Shown here: one piece after another, positions 56,665 to 64,000 of the stretch
Numbering within the stretch: position 1 is the stretch's first letter
How the letters are laid out: every line of letters starts with the position of its first letter
Origin: Gyrodactylus bullatarudis
Taxonomy: Eukaryota > Platyhelminthes > Monogenea > Gyrodactylidea > Gyrodactylidae
Assembly: GCA_012064415.1 (NCBI GenBank)
Contig: SSNU01000059.1
Coordinates: 1 to 64,000 of the forward strand
Length of the DNA stretch: 64,000 nt
Direction: 5' to 3'
Translations under genes and position numbers: made by a program
The notes under the pieces: model-generated
Told to the model about the DNA's origin: nothing
Seen by the model: only the letters and a program-made list of their open reading frames with translations
Database searches by the model: none

Positions 56665-59220
56665 ATCCGATTCCTAGTCTCCAAAACCCAATTAACAATC
56701 ATAAATAAATTAAATGGAAATTTTAAAGTATTCAAGCTTTTCTTTCAACATGCAATTTGCAGAATAGTTGAATCTGTAGTGATCCATCTTAGAGTCAAAA
56801 TTCATCACAAATCGAAAATAAAACAATTTTAAAACTAAGTCAGTAATCATGTCTTATAATATTCTCAAGGAAAAGTTTAGTTTTTTCAAAGCCAATGCTC
56901 AATACAATTCTTATGGCAATAGGTGAGTTTTCAATTAGATTTCTACAAAAACATTCCCAAGTACTCTTTTTGTTCAGACAATGATTAAGAGTTGTGAGTA
57001 AGTTCTATTTACTTTTTTTTCACCTTGCTCAATGATGGTGATAATAATAATGAAAGTTTGCTTTCTATTTCATCAACGTTGTACAAATGTCTGTATGAAA
57101 TATTTTATTTGAAAGGGAAAAACTAGTTTATTTCATTTCCTGTTTGTTTTTGCTCATTGACTGGAGAAGGATAATCTTGAATGAAAACATAAAAAACATA
57201 TTGCATGTCTAATGAAGAATGAGTCACATTTGAGCACAAAAAATTAACAAAGCCTTGTGTCTCAGTGTTTTATTATATGAATAAAAGTTTAACTTTGGCC
57301 ATTGTCAGCCTAAAAAATGAATGTTAGAGATAGATTTTGCAAATTGTCGATTTTTAGCCAATTTCATTTTCTGATCAAGCTTGAAAAGAAGATTCTAATG
57401 ACATACCGAGCGTACGGTCTTACTGATATTTTAGATTGAGACACCAGAATGGTGAAAATTTTGTATTAACTTTAATGCAAGGAAAAATATTCTCGATTTT
57501 TATTTACACGATTTTTCACGTAGTAGTCAAAGATTTCATTGACAAACAAGCTTACTGTTGATTTTGATCAGAGCAAAGCTTAAAATCAACATTTCATGCT
57601 CAAGGGAATTAAGATATCAAAAGTTGCTTAAAAGTAGTATAATCAACTTTAGCTGTTGAAAGAAAAAAATGAAACTTTACGTCTATTATGTCACTATGTA
57701 AGGAACATGATCGAATGAAAACTCAAACAAATTCAAAATCTTCTATATTTCTAGTCCACTCTGTAAGGCTTGGAGTTTCAAATTTTTTGAAAACGAAAAT
57801 CCAAAATCTACTCCTATTGAATGTTAAATGAAAGCCTTCGGAAATGAGCAATAATTATTGATTCTGAAGGATATTTATCAGAATTAGATATTCTGACGAT
57901 AGAAAAATTTTGAATAAACCAGTTTTTTAACATGCAACCTTGATTTGAGAACAAGTAACATTCAAGTAAATTTCGAATCAAGTAATTTTCGACAAGAAAA
58001 TAATTTAAGATACCGAAGCCAAGAATCAAAACAGAACGATTTCTGCTCAAACAAGAATGTTTTCTTAAACTAAGGATTTATCGATTGTAGCAGGTTTAAT
58101 AAGTGAAAATATTACTTTTCTTATCTTATTCTGTTAAAATACTCTGTACTTAAATACTGTGTGCATAAAAATGTGTGCAAGCCTCTTGATTAATTCATCA
58201 AAAGAAGGCGTTCCTTCAACTATCTTTTCATGCTAAAAAATTAATAACCAAGTCTCAGGCAATTTAAATGGTACTTTCTGCCCCAAAGACTGTATTGCTT
58301 TTATAGTATATGTAAAATATTATAGAATGAATATACAGTCCAGCATGCATCTTTTATAGGAATAAAGAGGAGATCTTTTAATAAGCATTAATAATATTTT
58401 GGAGTAATTTGATAAACGTATAATGTATTATGTAATATATATTGTGATATCATTTGCTTTATTAGGTAAAGTTTCTGCTGCATTTGCATTGCACATCTTC
58501 CAGTAACTCTTTTGATAGTTTCAATAAAGTACAAAGAAGGTTTGTCAACACTTAAGCTTGCCAATATGATGGGTATTTAACACTTTTGAATCAAAAGTTT
58601 TGATAATAGAGGTCATATAACCTTAGTTGACAAGAATTAACTATATTTTCCATGGAAAAAAATTATTTTTCAAATTTCCACTTTTTCAACGTTTAACCTC
58701 AAAAAATTATCGACTTCGAAGATTTGAAGTTAAATGCTGACATTGGAGATCATCATCAGAGGAAGATTTCGAATTTGGCCAAAGAAGTTGCGATCTACAA
58801 CAATTCTGATGAAAAATAAATTTTATTAAAAATTAATCTAAAACTCTTATTAGTGATCATCATGTATAGCAATAGAGAGAGACAGAATCGTCTGGGACTT
58901 GAAAATAATAAAAATAATGATAGTTCTAATCATAATACAATATTTTCTAGAAAACTAATATAATAATATCAGTTTTTTTAATAACAGTGAGATGGTAATA
59001 AAGAAAATAAAAGTCTAACGTGCTTTTTGGAAAATTTGAATTGCTAATCGTTTCGATCACAAACAAATAATATCATGAAAATTATTATCGATATTATTAG
59101 AAAATTATAGTGTTATCATGTCTGATAAAGAACACTATTCGATAAAATAGCATTAATTCTTTTTTTAGACATTCAACCTACTATCAAAGTGTTCATTGGT
59201 TATTTTCCATATGAACTCCA
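56665..59220. other. No gene recognised
   Basis: An ATG at 56850 opens a short exon-like frame (MSYNILKEKFSFFKANAQYN) ending at a gtgagt donor near 56921, but no following exon was found. The rest is AT-rich and non-coding by eye. Confidence 0.35.
58655..58795 (+). repeat. Dispersed repeat, copy 2 (3' part)
   Basis: caaatttccactttttcaac, then gaagatttgaag and gaagatttcgaatttggc match 60612-60725. The 5' part is absent. Confidence 0.65.
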
Positions 59221-59223
59221 ATT

Positions 59224-59340
59224 TGATGGAGATTGTCTTCTCACACCTAGATGCTAGAAATCGGACAAGCAAGTGTCAATTCCATTAGAGAGTCAAACAA
59301 TATTTCAAATCATGTTTCGTTTGAATTAAGACTCGCTTGT
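59224..59340 (-). mobile_element. tRNA-derived SINE copy, tail part
   Basis: gatggagattgtcttctcac and neighbouring sequence match 19204-19330 in the same orientation. The tRNA-like head is broken. Confidence 0.75.
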
Positions 59341-59358
59341 ACGCCAGGATTCGAATTC

Positions 59359-59490
59359 GATTCTGGACAAGTGGTTAGAATCATTACTTCACAACGTTGA
59401 TGACCCGGGTACGAATTCTGGTTATGGTGTACTAGCGAATCCTAATTAGGGCGGATGGCCCACACCTGCTACCTTAAGTTAATTAATAAT
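59359..59490 (+). mobile_element. tRNA-derived SINE copy, opposite orientation
   Basis: A plus-strand head (agtggttagaatc ... cacaacgttgatgacccggg) and the downstream gcgaatcctaattagggcg match the complement of 19405-19270. It is head-to-head with the copy at 59224-59340. Confidence 0.72.
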
Positions 59491-59543
59491 TATGAACTTC
59501 ACCCTGCAAAATAGAGTATCGGAAATAGGGATCGTATAGAGGT

Positions 59544-59906
59544 TTAACTCATAAATTTAACAAAAATTTTTGCATTCTGAGATTTCAAAAGACATTGTTT
59601 TATGATCACACTTAAATAATAGGTTGAATGTCTGAAACCACTGTAAAATCCTACATTGTAATTAACAAATCCATTTTCCAAACGTGATGAAAGTGAAATT
59701 TTTTTTCTGAAATTTTCACCAAATTCAAAAATGGATTTAGATTGAGCTTTTCTTTTACCAAAAGCTTTTATTATGTCTGCTACATAGTTAAAAATGAGTG
59801 CAGTTGATACATTTTTTGGCTTATTTTCTCCATTTTTAGGGAGGGGAATTTTTCTTTCGGTGAAATGTACTTTAATGTTCTTTTTTCCAGACTTTTCAAT
59901 GCTCAC
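59544..59906 (-). CDS. Unrecognised ORF (120 aa)
   Basis: The minus-strand frame contains KNIKVHFTERKIPLPKNGEN and ALIFNYVADIIKAFGKRKAQ. Composition is protein-like and basic. The frame is open upstream to an acceptor-like ctaattgag at 59907, so it may be a last exon; the listed start would be GTG and is probably not the real one. No domain recognised. Confidence 0.3.
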   Translation of the reverse strand: MSIEKSGKKNIKVHFTERKIPLPKNGENKPKNVSTALIFNYVADIIKAFGKRKAQSKSIFEFGENFRKKISLSSRLENGFVNYNVGFYSGFRHSTYYLSVIIKQCLLKSQNAKIFVKFMS

Positions 59907-60420
59907 CTCAATTAGGAAAAAAGGGAAGAAGAATACCCATCTCTCGGCTTATCTTACATCTGAGATCATGTGGGGGTATATAGAGGTGAATATTATTAAT
60001 AAATGTACTACGAAAAGCATCCTTCGTTCTCCTTCAAGTGCAACAAAAGACAACGAGAATTCTTTCTAGCGAATTTCTTCTTTTTTTCAGACAATCAATG
60101 ATTCGCTATTTTGTATCAAGTATTTTTTGATAGACGTGAAATACCACATTGAAAGAATGAAGTCAAAATTAGAAAAATCATACATTCAATCTTACCAGAC
60201 CACTTTGGATATTTGGCAATGCTAAAGTTGTAATCTTGATAACTTTATTAGAGAGTGTATTATTATTATCTTGATTCACCTTCTTGACTAAACTCCAACA
60301 TGAAGGTATCAAATTATACAATAAAGTTCATTGAGATTGAAAATTTTGTGATGTTAGTCTGCCTTTATTGTTAAGCTACATCAAGAATTTTATTGTTTGT
60401 TTCAAAGACAAACTTTCTAA

Positions 60421-60745
60421 AGCTAGTTGACATGAAGATGAGAATTTCCTATTTTTACAAAAAACACAATATTTTTATCCAGAAAGTCAAAAAAAATTTA
60501 TTTTTTGGATTCCACTATGAAATGAGCTGATTAGTTTTGAATACGAAAAAAATTTCCGAAAAAAATTTAATCTGACCAAAATTGAGCGGTTTTTTGAATT
60601 TCGGAAATGTTTCAAATTTCCACTTTTTCAACTTTCAAATCTAAAATTTTTATCGATTTCAAAGATTTGAAGCAATTAAATATTGATATTCAGGATCAAA
60701 ATTAGACGAAGATTTCGAATTTGGCTGTAGAATTTGAGAGAAAAT
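60421..60745 (+). repeat. Dispersed repeat, copy 3 (longest)
   Basis: Joins the parts seen separately at 56438-56660 and 58655-58795, so it defines a family at least 320 bases long. The start motif (tagttgacatgaagatgagaa) also occurs inverted at 37588-37612, inside an intron. Confidence 0.7.
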
Positions 60746-60749
60746 TACT

Positions 60750-62330
60750 CTTTCCAAGAAAAAGTTCAATCTCTATATTTAGGATCATTTTCCCTCGTGA
60801 TAATCGAAAAATTCAAATGGTTCGATTTCCCACTGTAATGACGAATTTCTGTGAATTCCTGCAGGCGAATTCGAAATCTTGTGCTATACTAATTCAAAAA
60901 ATTAATTTTTTTTTAAATGTTTTTTTGAAAACCTACTTCCCAGGGTCATAGGTAAAAAGTAAGATAATTTTTATCGAATAATCATTCCTGTATAATGGGT
61001 AATTTTTTCGCATCAAAACAACTGTAGATTCGTAATCAGAGTATTCACAAAATTTCGAATGTGAATCCTCAAAAAAAATTCTCTGGGACTTTATGGGCTA
61101 AGAAGAGAAGAGTAAATAAATAAAAAATTTATCTCATTACAGAAGCATAAAGAGAGATTTTGAAGCGAGATTTCGTCCAAGTCTATTATTTAAAACTCAC
61201 AAGTGAGATTATGTAAATACAAAACAACCCCCAAATGATAAATTCAGTGTTTTGTAATGGATATCTTTGGTTATTCTGCATTCTCTATAGCTGATAGAAA
61301 ATTATAATTATCGACTGATGAATTATTTCGAGTTTATTTACTGATTAAATGATAAAATGTATGTTTGTCTTTTAAGCAATTAGTGAATCTCTATATAGAG
61401 AAAGGTTTACACGTTGTGTGCAAGTATTATCCATTGTATAACGAATGCACTAGCTTATAATAAGAATACAGAATAATATTTTTACAAATTTCATTATAGA
61501 TAGATGAGTTGGTTGTGATCGTGATATATAACATGTGTGAATTAATCTCAATGGAGAAACAAAAAATTCTCTGATAACATGTAAACTTATACTCTGGAGA
61601 GTGTCTATTCATGCAGAATCATTCTACTCGAGAAGTAACGATGATGATTCTACATCAAAAGAGGTGAATACAGTGAAAAGATTACTGTCATTCTATTTAA
61701 ATGGGGTCTATGTCATCTGAGCATAGTGCAAGGACATTGAATAGTGTTGAAGATATTTCAGAAATAACTGGCTTACAGGGAATACCTCCACCCTTGCCAA
61801 AGAGAACATGGAGCATCCTGAAATATCGGCCATTACCAAAGCCACCGGAAATTAAAAGGCACTATCTAAATTGTTTCCCAATGATCAAATAAATTCTTTC
61901 ATAAAAATCTATTAAAATTTTTGATCTAACATCAATGATTGAAATAAATAATTTGACAAGTCATGATCACTGAGCCCAAATCTACTAAAAGACTAACTCC
62001 AAAAGGCACTTTTCCAACCAGAAATTTATTAGCTTTCTTAACATTTCAAAGTATACACTGATTCTTTAATTTATTCACTATGATTTTGAAAATTAATGTT
62101 TTTAAATGTTATTCTAATGAAGATTACATGAAATAATTAATATTCTCTGAACCCATCCTCAAAGTAGATTATCTATTCAAATTTTGAACTTTGACTTCAA
62201 ATAGACCAAAAAATAGAAGATCAAAATAAAATTTCCATTCTAATCTTTTGTTAAAAATCTAATCCTGAACAAGATGATGATCTAGGTTAAAAATAGATCC
62301 ATTTTCAAACCTCTCCAAAATCAATACCAC
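60750..62330. other. No gene recognised apart from a small ORF
   Basis: AT-rich. Contains the proline-rich ORF listed separately at 61701-61892. Confidence 0.4.
61701..61892 (+). CDS. Small proline-rich ORF (63 aa)
   Basis: ATG-initiated, with GIPPPLPKRTWS and PLPKPPEIKRHY, which resemble SH3-binding PxxP motifs. The N-terminus is Ser/Glu-rich. No family recognised. It may be a genuine small protein, a first exon, or chance. Confidence 0.3.
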   Translation: MGSMSSEHSARTLNSVEDISEITGLQGIPPPLPKRTWSILKYRPLPKPPEIKRHYLNCFPMIK

Positions 62331-62334
62331 AGTA

Positions 62335-62730
62335 TTTGCCATTTTAAAATTCTCTAAAACGTCCAATCTAAGACGTAAGGCCTACAAATCCTTAGTCCTG
62401 AATAACTTTGATTATCTTGCTCCACTTCTCACAAACCTGACCCATACTCAGGCACGTGATTTAGAAAGAATCCAAGCTTCTTCCTTATATTGGGTTTATC
62501 CAGATCTGGAATCCTACAATGCTCCGGTCTTAGCTCTCTTTGGGTTAGAAGGTTAGCTTTTATTGTAAAAAATTTCCTTGAATCCTCTTCTATGATCGAG
62601 CATGTCTATTACTTTCATCTTTTAACATGATTAAAGATAAATATGACATTATGAATTGCGATAACTTTCACTCTTTAAAGACCATTGTGAGCCATATTCG
62701 CTCTAAAGTTGATTACTCGATTTCTCTTTT
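62335..62730 (+). pseudogene. LINE 3' fragment
   Basis: The translation LRRKAYKSLVLNNFDYLAPL then THTQARDLERIQASSLYWVY aligns with the post-RT region of the other LINEs (YKSFILSKFDY...KKIERIQ). It stops after LALFGLEG. A different, more decayed subfamily. Confidence 0.7.
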
Positions 62731-62734
62731 ATAT

Positions 62735-64000
62735 CCTGACGTTCATTAAAATTTCAGAATGATTTTTGAATGACCTTTTTAGATCCCCGACAATATTACT
62801 CGAATTGCCATATTAATTACCAATCCTAACACTTTTATTCATTAATGTTTACATCAAATAATCCAGATTACTTATTTCCATATTCTATATTGTACAAATT
62901 TCCTATTTTTTCAATACAGATTTTTTTTTTATTTCGTTCATGTTCTTCTGTAAAGTCTAGCAATTCGAATAACTTGGAAAACTCTATTTTTAAGACGGAA
63001 ATCAACAAAATATTCTGTACAAAACTGGAAAATATTATTGACTAGAATTTTTTCATGAAAGACTGTCTGAGTAACATTGGTCTTTGAAGCATTGATTAAT
63101 GAATGTTCCCAAGCATGTTGAAGATAATGAATCACAGGAAAATATGGAAATTCATTCAATCTGAAATCAATTGAGACAATGGAAAAGACACCTCTAAATT
63201 AATAATACTCTCTGGTCAAATCAACACTGTGGGAGATACTGTATTATGATTCATGTGATATGAATAGGTGAAATTGCTATTATGATCATGATAAATGTAC
63301 AGGTGTTTTCCCATGAGGGTAACTTTAAACATATGGATTTCTTTACAGTAAAATTGCTGATTTATTATTCTAGGTTTTTGAGTTTTCCATAGAGAATTCA
63401 AAGGAAACATTTATAAATTTCATTAAAATAGTGCAAGATAAAATGAGCCAAAATCTATTTTTCTAGAATAGACTCATAAATCAAAACTATCAAAATATTT
63501 TTTTAAAGAAATCATCAATATTATAATATTACAGACAAAACTTAAAATTGATCTTTCACTGCTTATCGGTCGTACATGAATTCTCTAATATCTCTAGAGT
63601 CTGAATTGTGGATCACAAACTATGTCAAAGATAATCGGAATGAAATTTGTATTTGTAATCAGTCAGTCGAATTTATCAAAAACTTCTAACATGCTATTAA
63701 ATCTATTTATGAAAATTGCACTTTATTTAATCTTAACTACTTAAAATCATGGAGAATGATTTGAAAATTTCAATCTTACAGAGAGAATAATAAATAAAGC
63801 GCCATAAAGTGACAGGGTTCACATTATGAACTGAATTGAATGTTGATACATTCAAGGTCAAACCTGCATTGCGTACTTGAAGAAGAAAAGTGTATAATTT
63901 TCTCTCAATCTATAGAAATGAAAATTATGAATGAATTAAAGACAGGTTTCCTCTAAAAGTTCACTCAATGCTGTGTGAATAAAAAACCGCCAAAAAATAC
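62735..64000. other. No gene recognised
   Basis: AT-rich sequence with short ORFs only. Confidence 0.4.

Noticed and set aside
56850..56925. First exon of a new gene (ATG followed by a gtgagt donor)
   Set aside because: The only nearby acceptors give an immediate stop, and no further exon was found.
1..64000. CRISPR arrays, bacterial operons or prophage
   Set aside because: Spliceosomal introns, LINEs, PLEs and eukaryotic genes show this is nuclear eukaryotic DNA; no regularly spaced repeats were seen.

Overview
This is an AT-rich nuclear genome segment from a eukaryote, most likely an invertebrate animal. The evidence is host genes with spliceosomal GT-AG introns (a GCK-III/STK24-type kinase, a GPANK1-like G-patch protein, a SAXO-type axonemal protein, a four-EF-hand calmodulin relative) and a dense, varied transposon load. 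The SAXO gene implies cilia or flagella. Several genes have extremely short introns (25-40 nt), which is rare in animals. Dicyemids and some flatworms are known for tiny introns, but I cannot name the taxon.

Layout: 0.7-3.3 kb holds a MITE-like element and a degenerate LINE. 4.7-7.5 kb holds two Penelope-like element (PLE) remnants and a conserved transposon-type fragment. 8.5-10.1 kb (minus) is part of an unrecognised gene. 10.4-14.2 kb is a graveyard of Tigger, Tc1 and Merlin relics. 14.5-17.8 kb is an intact PLE with reverse transcriptase and GIY-YIG domains, flanked by inverted and direct terminal repeats carrying hammerhead-ribozyme-like motifs. 19.2-25.4 kb holds a tRNA-derived SINE, a non-autonomous hAT element with an 8-bp target duplication, LINE tails, and a head-to-tail PLE tandem on the minus strand. 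26.5-31.5 kb is a nest: a pogo/Tigger element with 410-bp inverted repeats that look identical sits inside a piggyBac ORF, next to a Tc1 element with an intact transposase. 32.1-33.7 kb holds hAT and PLE scraps.

34.9-41.2 kb is gene-bearing: SAXO-like (minus), an unrecognised micro-intron gene of at least 12 exons (plus), and the calmodulin-like gene (minus). 42.3-43.1 kb is a piggyBac relic. 43.1-47.4 kb shows nothing recognisable. 47.9-52.1 kb holds two LINE relics. 52.4-55.1 kb holds the kinase (plus) and the GPANK1-like gene (minus), converging tail to tail. 55.2-64 kb is mostly intergenic, with a dispersed repeat family, a head-to-head SINE pair, two weak ORFs and a LINE fragment.

The host genes do not form an obvious pathway. 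The interest lies in the micro-introns, the two unrecognised genes, and the ribozyme-bearing PLE ends. All exon models were made by eye from splice motifs and frame continuity; no similarity searches were run.
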